This document shows positions 23,667 to 31,305 of a DNA stretch of 64,000 bases, one piece after another. Source of the DNA: JAJAZB01 sp965249815 (GTDB lineage: Bacteria; Bacteroidota; Bacteroidia; Cytophagales; Spirosomataceae); contig CBDFMV010000003.1 in assembly GCA_965249815.1 (NCBI GenBank), forward strand, positions 1,984,001 to 2,048,000. The letters run 5' to 3'. Below the pieces are notes generated by a model that did not search any database, was not told the origin of the DNA, and worked only from the letters and a program-made list of their open reading frames with translations. Positions within the stretch are counted from its first letter, which is position 1. The number at the start of each line of letters is the position of its first letter. The position numbers were made by a program, and so were the translations under genes.

Positions 23667-24224
23667 CTATTGAATGGCGTACGATTCCATCAGGGCCTGG
23701 TATTCGGGCAGGTTGCGGCGGCGGATGGATTCGTTTTTGGTGATTTCCTGCAACTGCAACACGCCGTCGAGGATTTGCTCCGGACGGGGCGGGCAGCCGG
23801 GCACGTACACGTCCACGGGAATGATGCGGTCGATGCCCTGGAGCACCGAGTACGTGTCGAAAATGCCGCCCGAACAGGCGCAGGCCCCCACGGCAATCAC
23901 CCAGCGGGGTTCGGCCATTTGCAGGTACACCTGTTTCACGATCGGTCCCATTTTCTTGGCAATGGTGCCCATCACCATCAGCATGTCAGCCTGGCGGGGC
24001 GAGAAACTCGGGCGCTCCGACCCGAAGCGGGCCAGGTCGTAGTGTGACCCCATCGTGGCCATAAACTCGATGCCGCAGCACGAGGTAGCGAACGGCAGGG
24101 GCCAGAGGGAATTGGCGCGGGCCAGGCCCACGACTTTGTCGAGTTGGGTGGCAAAAAAGCCTTCGCCCTGGTAGCCGTCGGGGGCTTCGATCTTGGGGGC
24201 TTTGGCTACTTGAATATCGCTCAT
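23667..24224 (-). CDS. nuoB: NADH-quinone oxidoreductase subunit B
   Basis: PSST-type subunit holding cluster N2, the last electron donor to quinone. The tandem cysteines C49/C50 (ATSCCGIEFMA), C115 in GACACSGG and C144 in VPGCPPRPE are in place. The 185 residues are typical. The C-terminus (LMESYAIQ) ends just before the hairpin repeat. Confidence 0.97.
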   Translation of the reverse strand: MSDIQVAKAPKIEAPDGYQGEGFFATQLDKVVGLARANSLWPLPFATSCCGIEFMATMGSHYDLARFGSERPSFSPRQADMLMVMGTIAKKMGPIVKQVYLQMAEPRWVIAVGACACSGGIFDTYSVLQGIDRIIPVDVYVPGCPPRPEQILDGVLQLQEITKNESIRRRNLPEYQALMESYAIQ

Positions 24225-24330
24225 GTTGGAAGTATCAGGTTGACCAATTCGTAACGATTTCGCGGGGCGAAAAGTTGGCGAACCGTCTCAGGAATTTTGG
24301 GATTGGATCTCGCCTGCGCAATTCAGGCCG

Positions 24331-24726
24331 TCACTCCGCCCACTTCAGCACGCCCTTGCGGATGACGTAGTAAAAGCCCACCAGCAGCAGGCCCATGAAG
24401 ACAACCATTTCGCCAAAAATCAGCAGGGCCGTTTCGCGCGATTCCTTCATCCAGTCGAGGAAATTGACCGCCCAGGGGTAGAGAAAAATGATTTCGACGT
24501 CGAAGAGCACGAACAGAATCGCGACCAGAAAGTATTTGACTGAAATCGGCGTGCGGGCGTCGCCCTCGACGGGGATGCCGCACTCGAAGGGGTCGTCTTT
24601 TTTCTTGCCGTGGCGCTTCGGTCCGACGTAGTGCGACACCAGCATCGACCCCACGATAAACCCCAGCGCGGCAATGAGTTGCACCACGATGGGCAGGTAG
24701 TCGGAAGGCAAATAAGTAGTATTCAT
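24331..24726 (-). CDS. nuoA: NADH-quinone oxidoreductase subunit A
   Basis: Small membrane subunit with three helices. The 131 residues carry DPFECGIPVEGDARTPISVK (the loop facing the quinone site) and FLVAILFVLFDVEIIFLYPW, both diagnostic. It is the first gene of the operon; the promoter candidate lies about 45-80 nt upstream. The 106 nt to nuoB are the only nuo junction with neither a long hairpin nor an inserted gene. Confidence 0.96.
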   Translation of the reverse strand: MNTTYLPSDYLPIVVQLIAALGFIVGSMLVSHYVGPKRHGKKKDDPFECGIPVEGDARTPISVKYFLVAILFVLFDVEIIFLYPWAVNFLDWMKESRETALLIFGEMVVFMGLLLVGFYYVIRKGVLKWAE

Positions 24727-24769
24727 GCCGTGATTAGCTCGTTGGTAATGGTGGATCGGAAATCCGGCC

Positions 24770-24804
24770 GCAAGTTAGTCACAAAAAAGGTTTTTGAGGG
24801 CAAA
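24770..24804 (-). promoter_or_regulatory. Putative promoter of the nuo operon
   Basis: On the minus strand TTTG (24801-24804) is followed after 23 nt by TAACTTGC (24770-24777), close to the Bacteroidota TTTG/TAnnTTTG pattern. It lies 44 nt upstream of the nuoA start. Confidence 0.35.
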
Positions 24805-24842
24805 TCGCACGGGTAAGCCCACGGTTATCTGTCGCTACCGAC

Positions 24843-26231
24843 TCACGCCACCAGCCGGATTAGTTTCCCCATGAAGTACTCGAAAAACGACGCCGTGCCG
24901 GGGCCGTACCAATTCATGGTATAGCTTTCGTAGGCGTCGAGCGTCCAGTATTTGTCGGGCGTCACGTAGCCAATGTAGCCACCGTTAAAGCTGGTAATCA
25001 TTAGGTTAACGCCCCGCTCGCGGGCGAGGCCGTTGAAATCGGCGACGAGTTCCCCCGAAAAATCGCAGGGTGCGCCCAGCAGCACGGTGTTGCCGATGCG
25101 CAGGGCTTTGAGTTCGGCGGGGTAGTCGCCGTACACGTCGCGCCAGAGCCAGTGCCGCATTTTCAGGTTGCCCAGCACCCGCCACTGTGGCTCGCGCAGG
25201 TGCAGCGGCAGGGCCACGATGCGCAGGGTACTGTCGGCGCGGAGCGGAATCTGCCGGATCACGCGCTGGATTTCGAGTTGCAGCCCCAACGCCTCGTTGC
25301 GGAGTTGCTCCCAGTCGGTTTTGCCTTCTTCGAGCGGGGCCATGCTGCCCACGGCCCCGGCCATGTACTGGGCGAAATTGACCGTTTTCTGCTTTTCGAG
25401 CGAATCAACCAGCGCGCCGGGCCAATCGCGGGAGAGCACCACCTGGTTGGGTTCGATGGTGGTCGAATGGGCGGCGTAGGTGCAGAGCAGGGCCGTTTCG
25501 CCCGTGATTTTCCGGATTTTCAGCAGCCGGATGAACGGGTCCACGGTGCCTTCCTGGCCCACGAGCCGGTTGCTCACCATGTCGGCCTGGTACACCTGGC
25601 TGAAGCCCGTTTCGGCGGGCATCAGCCGCCGCTGGGCCACCGAAATAGCCTCCACGATGCGGTCGGCAATCCACTCGACGGTGGCCGGGTTGTATTTCCC
25701 CGCAAAAATCCGCCCCGCCAGCCGCTCGCCCCAGCCGCCGAGGCTGTTGTGCGTGTGCGTGGCCCCGAGGTAGGTGTGATCGAGGGTGAGGCCGATGCGG
25801 GGGAGTTTTTCTTTCAGCCGCGCCGTGACGGTGGGCGGAATGATGAGCAAATCGGCGCTGACCACGGCGACGCGGTTGCTGCCATTTTCCAGCACGATGG
25901 CCCGCACAAACACCGAATCGTGAATGCCTACGTAAGGTTGGCCGCTGCGCACGCCGTAGCCGCCGGTGGGCGTGGGCTGGGCGGGCGTCAGGTTGACCTT
26001 TGCCCAACCCGCTTTGAGTTTCGGAACGCCGTACGGACGCGAAAGCTGCGAATCAGGAAGGAGTGCAGGCGGGGCGGGTTTGAGTTGCCGGAAGTTGCTG
26101 AGGGTCTGGAGGTAAGCATCGGTCTGGAGGTAGGGCACCGACGAAGCGGGCACGAGACTGACGGCCAGAAAGACCAAAATCACGCCCAGTAGCCCCAGCA
26201 GGGCGTAAGCGGCGTAGCGGGCAAGTTTCAT
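24843..26231 (-). CDS. Neutral/alkaline ceramidase-like exported protein
   Basis: N-terminal anchor or signal helix (ARYAAYALLGLLGVILVFLA) followed by a domain like the catalytic part of neutral ceramidases: AGWAKVNLTPAQPTPTGGYG, VAVVSADLLIIPP, YLGATHTHNSLGG (metal-binding histidines), CTYAAHSTTIEP, and the C-terminal LMITSFNGGYIGYVTPDKYW. The 462 residues are shorter than full ceramidases of about 650, so the C-terminal beta-sandwich is absent. Hydrolysis of a lipid amide is inferred; Cytophagales do make sphingolipids. Start ATG 26231 chosen for the helix. Confidence 0.82.
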   Translation of the reverse strand: MKLARYAAYALLGLLGVILVFLAVSLVPASSVPYLQTDAYLQTLSNFRQLKPAPPALLPDSQLSRPYGVPKLKAGWAKVNLTPAQPTPTGGYGVRSGQPYVGIHDSVFVRAIVLENGSNRVAVVSADLLIIPPTVTARLKEKLPRIGLTLDHTYLGATHTHNSLGGWGERLAGRIFAGKYNPATVEWIADRIVEAISVAQRRLMPAETGFSQVYQADMVSNRLVGQEGTVDPFIRLLKIRKITGETALLCTYAAHSTTIEPNQVVLSRDWPGALVDSLEKQKTVNFAQYMAGAVGSMAPLEEGKTDWEQLRNEALGLQLEIQRVIRQIPLRADSTLRIVALPLHLREPQWRVLGNLKMRHWLWRDVYGDYPAELKALRIGNTVLLGAPCDFSGELVADFNGLARERGVNLMITSFNGGYIGYVTPDKYWTLDAYESYTMNWYGPGTASFFEYFMGKLIRLVA

Positions 26232-26257
26232 AACGTGGGCAGGCAAGGGAAGGCAAA

Positions 26258-26297
26258 ACAAAAACGGCGGCGCGGTTTTCACGCCACGCCGCCGTTT
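26258..26297 (-). terminator. Terminator between the DUF3299-like gene and the ceramidase-like gene
   Basis: AAACGGCGGCG (26262-26272) pairs with CGCCGCCGTTT (26287-26297) around 14 nt. On the minus strand it is followed by TTTTTGTTTT. Confidence 0.7.
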
Positions 26298-26301
26298 ATC
26301 G

Positions 26302-26375
26302 AGTGGGCAGTTAGCAGTAGGCAGTTGGCAGTAAAACTTACTGTACTGCCAACTGCCTACTGCTAACTGCCCACT
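26302..26375. repeat. Intergenic inverted repeat 10 (GGCAGTT heptamers, perfect 32-bp arms)
   Basis: Arms 26302-26333 and 26344-26375 pair without mismatch around a 10-nt loop. The arms are 7-nt units of the form RGCAGTW. It lies between the stop of the DUF3299-like gene and its terminator, so one transcript would end in two successive hairpins. Confidence 0.95.
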
Positions 26376-26380
26376 TATTT

Positions 26381-26857
26381 TCAGTCTCCGTAATAAATCT
26401 CCGCATTTTGCAGGATGTAATTCAGCTCGTAAATGTCCGACGCGTTGAGTTTGAGGGTGCCTTTGAAAGTTTGCACCTCGTCGGTTTTGAAGCGCTTGCC
26501 GGGCTTTTTCAATTTCAGCCCCATCACCGACTCGGGTCCGCCGCCGCCGCAGAAAAAGCACTGGCTGTAAGGAAACGCCGACAGCACGAACTGGTTGCTT
26601 TCCACGTCGACCGGGATCAGGTAGCCCTTGATGGTCACTTCCTTGCCTTCCAGTTTCTGCACGTTGGGGCCGAAGGTGGGGTAAAGCATGTAAATGCTTT
26701 CTTCGGGATACCATTTTTTCTTGAACGTCACGTCGCGCAGGGTTTCCCAGGTGACTTTGGCAGGTTCGGCATTCGGGGTGTCGACCGGCCGACCTGTGAA
26801 GGCGCTGAGCATCAGGCCGGTGAGCAACAGCAGACTCGTGTAACGCAGGGTTTTCAT
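26381..26857 (-). CDS. Secreted protein, DUF3299-like
   Basis: Signal peptide MKTLRYTSLLLLTGLMLSAF, then a 130-residue domain with TWETLRDVTFKKKWYPEESI, LEGKEVTIKGYLIPVDVESN, FPYSQCFFCGGGGPESVM and FKGTLKLNASDIYELNYIL. The order resembles DUF3299 proteins, which are often encoded near metal or membrane-transport genes; the Cys pair CFFC could bind metal. The family call is from memory of the pattern. ATG 26857 chosen because it opens the signal peptide. Its own promoter is predicted upstream. Confidence 0.75.
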   Translation of the reverse strand: MKTLRYTSLLLLTGLMLSAFTGRPVDTPNAEPAKVTWETLRDVTFKKKWYPEESIYMLYPTFGPNVQKLEGKEVTIKGYLIPVDVESNQFVLSAFPYSQCFFCGGGGPESVMGLKLKKPGKRFKTDEVQTFKGTLKLNASDIYELNYILQNAEIYYGD

Positions 26858-26913
26858 GGTAAACAAAAAAGGAAGATTGGCGTGGTTTAAACTCAAAACG
26901 GCGGGTCAGGGTT

Positions 26914-26945
26914 CAAAAATACGCAATCGCGTGGGTTTTAGGCAA
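26914..26945 (-). promoter_or_regulatory. Putative promoter of the DUF3299-like gene
   Basis: On the minus strand TTG (26943-26945), a 21-nt spacer and TATTTTTG (26914-26921), an exact TAnnTTTG box, lie 57 nt before the ATG. Confidence 0.45.
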
Positions 26946-27062
26946 GTGGCCCGGCGGCGAATGGCCTCAACTTGGATTGCGCGGCGTTTTGGCAATAACT
27001 TCGGCCCGGTTTTCGTAGCAAAGTAAGGCCCGCATCCGCCGCGAAAGCCTACTCCTTGTCCG

Positions 27063-28631
27063 ATGAAGCATTCTTTTTTTCTTCCGTTCTGCCTGAGTCT
27101 GCTGGTTGGTTTGGCCGCTTTTTCGCAAAATTCCCTGCAACTGGTGTTGCCCGACCAGCCCGGCTGGAACCAGTTCGATGAGGGCAAATCCGTGGCGTTC
27201 CGGCTGGGTGTGCAGGGCGTCGGTGCCGATTCGGCGCGGTTTGCCATTGCCGAGGGCCGTCAGGATGGCATGGAACTCGACTCGCTGGGGCGTTTCCACT
27301 GGTCGCCGGGCTACGCCCTCGTAGACCGAGTGCAGGGCAGCCGCAGTTTCCCGGTTATTTTTGAAGCCTGGAACGCCGCCAACCCCGGCCAGCGAAGCCG
27401 CAAAACCGCCGAGTTTCGGGTGCAGCACACCAACCGCGCCCCGGTGGCGGGGGAATTGAAGCCGTTTTACGTCAAATACAACGCGCTCAATACCTACCAG
27501 GTGGACGCCAACGTGGTCAACGACCCTGACCAGGACCCGCTCGTGTTTGTGCCCATCGCCGACCAGATGCCCGAAGGAGCCAGGCTTTCGGCCCAGGGTG
27601 AATTTAGCTGGAAACCCTCGCAGGCGCAGTACGCTAAGCTGAAAACCAGTCCGCTGTTCGTCGAATTTTTCGTGGAAGACCAGCCCGCCAAAGTCCGCAC
27701 GAAAGGCCGGTTGAAAGTGGAAGCCACCCAGATGGATTTGCCGCCGGAAATTTCCATTGTGCCCAACGTGACGGTCATCAAAATCAAGGAAGACGCCACC
27801 ATCAATCTCGTTTTCTACCTGACCGACCCCAACGGCGACGCCGACATCGAGTCGTTCGGGCTGCTCTCCGACAACCCCGACGTGCCCAAAACGGCCCTCA
27901 AGCGCAATGCCAGCACGCAGTACGAATTCACTTGGAAACCCGGTTACAACTTCGTGCGCGATCCGCTCGATTCGCTCACGTTCAGCGTCACCTTTTTCGT
28001 GCTCGATAAAACCCAGAAGCGCGACGAAAAAACGGTGCGGTTCACCCTGCTCAACGCGGTGAACGAGCGCGAAAAAGACCTCCAGCTCTACAGCCAGTAC
28101 CGCACCGGGCTGGTGCGCGCCTGGGAACTCATCGGACAGTTGAGCCAAAAGCAGGAATTCCTGCGCAAAACCTACGAGCGGGCCAAAACCGGCAAGAAAA
28201 AACGGTCGGTGGTCAACGCCAGCTTCGGGGCCATTTCGGCGCTGGCCCCGGTGACGATTTACCAAAGCAACCCCAACACGGGCCGGGCCGTTTCGGCCAT
28301 CGGCGGCACGGCCGTCGCCACGGTGGGTACGCTGGAGGCCACGGAAGTCATCGGAAAATCCATCAAGGATTTGGTGGACCAGCTCAACGCGGTGATTGCC
28401 AAAAAGAACGAACTGCAAACGAAGGGCGACATTTTCGCCCGGAAATACAACCTGAAAGCTGCCCGGCGCAGCGAGGCGCAGTTCACCCGTGACCTCGACG
28501 AATTCAGCGCCACGATGAGCCTCAACGGCCTGCTGGCGCTCGAACTCGACGCCGGGTGGGTCGAAAAAAACGCCCTGACCGACGGCAAACTCAAAAAAAC
28601 CTTCAAGGATTTCGAGCCGTTTGAAGACTGA
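27063..28631 (+). CDS. Large secreted hypothetical protein with cadherin-like repeats
   Basis: Signal peptide MKHSFFLPFCLSLLVGLAAF, then about three immunoglobulin/cadherin-like domains to residue ~330. Each contains a putative-Ig motif: VVNDPDQDPLVFVPIADQMP, EGARLSAQGEFSWKPS, FYLTDPNGDADIESFGLLSD and YEFTWKPGYNFV. The last 180 residues are helical and charged, with a hydrophobic Gly/Ala stretch (about 395-440, AISALAPVTIY, AVATVGTLEATEVIG) that could touch the membrane. It is probably periplasmic or on the cell surface. Family not recognised beyond the Ig-like modules. Convergent with the VOC gene. Confidence 0.82.
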   Translation: MKHSFFLPFCLSLLVGLAAFSQNSLQLVLPDQPGWNQFDEGKSVAFRLGVQGVGADSARFAIAEGRQDGMELDSLGRFHWSPGYALVDRVQGSRSFPVIFEAWNAANPGQRSRKTAEFRVQHTNRAPVAGELKPFYVKYNALNTYQVDANVVNDPDQDPLVFVPIADQMPEGARLSAQGEFSWKPSQAQYAKLKTSPLFVEFFVEDQPAKVRTKGRLKVEATQMDLPPEISIVPNVTVIKIKEDATINLVFYLTDPNGDADIESFGLLSDNPDVPKTALKRNASTQYEFTWKPGYNFVRDPLDSLTFSVTFFVLDKTQKRDEKTVRFTLLNAVNEREKDLQLYSQYRTGLVRAWELIGQLSQKQEFLRKTYERAKTGKKKRSVVNASFGAISALAPVTIYQSNPNTGRAVSAIGGTAVATVGTLEATEVIGKSIKDLVDQLNAVIAKKNELQTKGDIFARKYNLKAARRSEAQFTRDLDEFSATMSLNGLLALELDAGWVEKNALTDGKLKKTFKDFEPFED

Positions 28632-28643
28632 AATCGGGAAAGC

Positions 28644-29036
28644 TCAGGCTTTCGGTTGCACCAAATCCCAGGCATTTCCGTACAAATCCTCGAACACCAC
28701 CACGGTGCCGTAAGCTTCCTCGCGGGGACTTTCCCGAAACACCACGCCCCGCGCCCCGAACGCTTCGTAATCCCGCCAGAAATCGTCAGTGTGGAGGAAA
28801 AAGGCCACCCGTCCGCCGGTCTGGTTGCCGATGGCGGCCTCCTAAGCCGGATTGGCGGCTTTGGCCAGGAGCAGGCTGGCCCCCGCTTCGCCGGTCGGGG
28901 CGACCACGACCCAGCGTTTCTCCGCGCTCAGGCGGGTGTCTTCCACGAGCCGAAAGGCCAGTTTCTGCTTGAACCAGGCGATGGCTTCGTCGTAGTCGCG
29001 CACTACGAGGGCGACGGTGGTCAGGGAGGTGGCCAT
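28644..29036 (-). pseudogene. Glyoxalase/bleomycin-resistance (VOC) family gene with in-frame TAG
   Basis: The first 64 codons (MATSLTTVALVVRDYDEAIA onwards) give the first VOC half with WFKQKLAFRLVEDTRL. A TAG at 28842-28844 then interrupts. Reading on in the same frame gives the second half with no further stop until TGA at 28644-28646: NQTGGRVAFFLHTDDFWRDY, VVFRESPREEAYGTVVVFED and LYGNAWDLVQPK, the canonical VOC ending. Relatives usually have Gln or Glu at the stop position, so a single CAG-to-TAG change is the simplest cause. The product would be a truncated half-domain. A base-call error is possible. Confidence 0.8.
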
Positions 29037-29091
29037 GAAAAATTCGGGTCGTTTTTTTAGGCTGCAACTGGTGCCAATCCCGCCCAACGAA

Positions 29092-29116
29092 TTAAAAACG
29101 GCTCCTGAACGAGCCG
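29092..29116 (-). terminator. Terminator after the PIG-L deacetylase gene
   Basis: CGGCTC (29099-29104) pairs with GAGCCG (29111-29116) around 6 nt. On the minus strand it is followed by TTTTT. It sits between the deacetylase stop and the VOC start. Confidence 0.6.
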
Positions 29117-29151
29117 GAGGGTTGCCGGGGAGCCGACCGGTGCAAATCCCG

Positions 29152-30030
29152 TCACTTCGTCGGAAATCCCGCCGTCTTCAGCGCTTCGAACAGGCGTTGC
29201 ACCTCGCCGATGCGCTCGTCGCCGTTGAGGGCAAAGTACCAGAACGTTTCCAGTTCGCCCCGGTGCATGGCCTGGTTCATATCGCCGCTCTGGGTTTTGT
29301 GGGCGGCTTTCACCCAATCGGCCACGATCATGTAGCTGTGCTTGTTGTCTTCGCCGAAGGTCTGGGCGCGGTTGAATTCAAAAACCGGCGCGGCGGGACT
29401 GATGCGGGTTTCGGGGTAGCCGTCGAGTTGGGTGAAGCGAAACGTGTCGTTCTTGTTGGCCGATTGCCCGCCGAGTACAATCGGCTTTCTCGGTCCCCGG
29501 TAGCGTTGCACGGCCCGCAGAGCATGAATCGAGGCGGTTTTGTGGTGGGCGTGCTGGCCCTCGTGTGGCACCATGCAGAACACGTAATCGTAGCGGCCCG
29601 CCGTGAGGATGCTGTCGAGGCGCTGCTCGATGTACAGGCGGTTCCAGCGCTGGCCTTCGAGGTAGGGCTTTTCGTCGCGGTTGTAGAAATCGTCGCGCTG
29701 GTCGAAAAAGTAGATGGTTTTTACCCCCAGAATATCGGCCGATTCCCGGATTTCCTTTTTGCGGAGGCGGGGCAGGTTTTTGCGGCCGATGGCCGAATCG
29801 AGCATGTTCATGCCAAAATAACTCGATGCTACCATGCCGTTGAAGCCCCCGGAGGCGTCGGTGAGCAGGGCCAGGTCGGCGCTGCCCTTCAGCTCGCGGG
29901 TGATTTTGAAAACCGTGACCGGAAACATGGTTTCGTCGTCGGGGTGGGCCGTCACGATGAGCACCTTCGGCCCCTGGGCCAGGGCCGAAACCGCCGTGAA
30001 CAGCAGCAGAATGTAGCGGAGTAGCTTCAT
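29152..30030 (-). CDS. PIG-L (LmbE-like) family deacetylase, secreted
   Basis: Zinc-dependent N-deacetylase fold of the LmbE/PIG-L group. Signal peptide MKLLRYILLLFTAVSALAQ, then the metal motif TAHPDDET (residues 27-34), DASGGFNG, IRESADILGVKTIYFFD and the second metal segment VPHEGQHAHHKTAS. The 292 residues are complete. Family members remove acetyl from GlcNAc derivatives, but the substrate of this exported form is unknown. ATG 30030 is chosen for the signal peptide. A terminator follows on the minus strand. Confidence 0.9.
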   Translation of the reverse strand: MKLLRYILLLFTAVSALAQGPKVLIVTAHPDDETMFPVTVFKITRELKGSADLALLTDASGGFNGMVASSYFGMNMLDSAIGRKNLPRLRKKEIRESADILGVKTIYFFDQRDDFYNRDEKPYLEGQRWNRLYIEQRLDSILTAGRYDYVFCMVPHEGQHAHHKTASIHALRAVQRYRGPRKPIVLGGQSANKNDTFRFTQLDGYPETRISPAAPVFEFNRAQTFGEDNKHSYMIVADWVKAAHKTQSGDMNQAMHRGELETFWYFALNGDERIGEVQRLFEALKTAGFPTK

Positions 30031-30105
30031 GGCAGTGCGGGGAGTCAGGCGGCTAAGTTTGAAAGAATTGCGTAGAAAAGAAACCGTCGCGAGCATTCTC
30101 AGAAG

Positions 30106-31164
30106 TTACCAGGAAACCTCCCCATCCAGTCGCTTCAGCAGTTTCAGGTGGCGTTTGGCCCGTTGCAGAAAAGCCCAGCCGCGCCTGAATTCCCAATACG
30201 GCACCCCTCGCGCGTGATTTTGCCGCGAAATACTGGCCAGCACGGCCCAGTGGTGGAGAATGATGCCGTAGGCTTCCCACAGCGACCGGCGACCGGCGTA
30301 CACGTGGTGCGGCGCGGCCCCGCTGCCGTTGTATTCGAGGATGCGGAAGTTCCGGCCCGCTTTGAGGTCGTCCACCGAGGCGCATTTGATGTCGTAGCGG
30401 CCAAAGTAAAACTGGTCGGCGTGGCGGCTGAGGCCGTCGAATACGGCCAGCAGGCGGTTGTCTTTTTCGTGGGCCAGACTCACGAGTTGCCCGCCCCGAG
30501 TTTGATTGAGGGCGTGCGAAAGCACGTAAATTTCGCCCGCCGACAGCACGTCGGGCAGGCGGTGAGCGTGTTTGGCGCGGAGTTCAGCGAGGCGAAACCG
30601 CGTGTGCGGGTGGCGCTGAAGGAGTTGGTCGAGGGTGGCGGTGCCGTCGCCGACCACGTGCAGGAAATCTTTCCGGACAAACCCCGTGATGGTGCCCGTC
30701 GCTGCGCCGGGAAAACGGTAGTAAAACACGCTGACCTCGAGCGGATACGCGATGAATTCCTGCGCGAGGTACGCCACGGGCATTTGCTCGTGGTACCGGC
30801 GCAACTCGTCGGGCGTGGCGATTTTACGGAAAAGCAGGCCCATCATGCCCACGTCGGGTTTCACGGCGAAGGGGTAGGGGAGGCCCGCTTCGCCCACGAG
30901 CCGCTCAACGTCGGTGAACGGCAGACCGGGGGCGATGTACACGCTGCGGGGGCAAAGGTGGGCTGGCAACTGGTCGTACATTTCACGTTTGCCCTCGCCC
31001 TCGAACCCGCCGAAGGTGAGCGTGGGATTGGCGGGCGTGAAAAACCAGACCGACCCCGCCCGCAGGCCGTGCCACAACCACACCGGCGCCAGCGGCACGA
31101 GCTTGACGCGGTAATCCCAGGTTTGCCAGTGCGTAAAGCGGTAAAAGGCTTTTTTCAAATTCAT
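30106..31164 (-). CDS. ATP-grasp-like protein
   Basis: A 352-residue cytoplasmic protein with an ATP-grasp pattern: PYPFAVKPDVGMMGLLFRKI (ATP-binding lysine and Gly loop), AYLAQEFIAYPLEVSVFYYR, GFVRKDFLHVVGDGTATLDQ, FYFGRYDIKCASVDDL and FRILEYNGSGAAPHHVY (metal-binding Glu and Asn). The nearest familiar relatives are D-alanine--D-alanine-ligase-like proteins in which the substrate is unknown. The N-terminal 60 residues contain Trp-rich segments that could contact the membrane. It lies 75 nt upstream of the deacetylase on the same strand. Confidence 0.75.
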   Translation of the reverse strand: MNLKKAFYRFTHWQTWDYRVKLVPLAPVWLWHGLRAGSVWFFTPANPTLTFGGFEGEGKREMYDQLPAHLCPRSVYIAPGLPFTDVERLVGEAGLPYPFAVKPDVGMMGLLFRKIATPDELRRYHEQMPVAYLAQEFIAYPLEVSVFYYRFPGAATGTITGFVRKDFLHVVGDGTATLDQLLQRHPHTRFRLAELRAKHAHRLPDVLSAGEIYVLSHALNQTRGGQLVSLAHEKDNRLLAVFDGLSRHADQFYFGRYDIKCASVDDLKAGRNFRILEYNGSGAAPHHVYAGRRSLWEAYGIILHHWAVLASISRQNHARGVPYWEFRRGWAFLQRAKRHLKLLKRLDGEVSW

Positions 31165-31305
31165 CCAAAATGCAACCCGGCGGGTGGCCGGGAGGTCGGA
31201 GCGTTTTGAAAGGTAGCAACGCCGCTCCGAACGCGCAAACGCGGGGCGGTTTGGTGAAGTCCGAAAAAATGGTGTGTTTGCCTTCTTTCCCGATTCGACA
31301 CCCCG

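Noticed and set aside
26232..26714. N-terminal extension of the ceramidase-like frame
   Set aside because: It reads through a terminator, a hairpin repeat and the neighbouring DUF3299-like gene in another frame.
29099..29150. Stretch GGTGCAAATCCCG resembling part of a cobalamin riboswitch
   Set aside because: The B12 box and the rest of the fold are missing, it is not upstream of a plus-strand gene, and the minus strand here is a terminator plus the end of the PIG-L gene.
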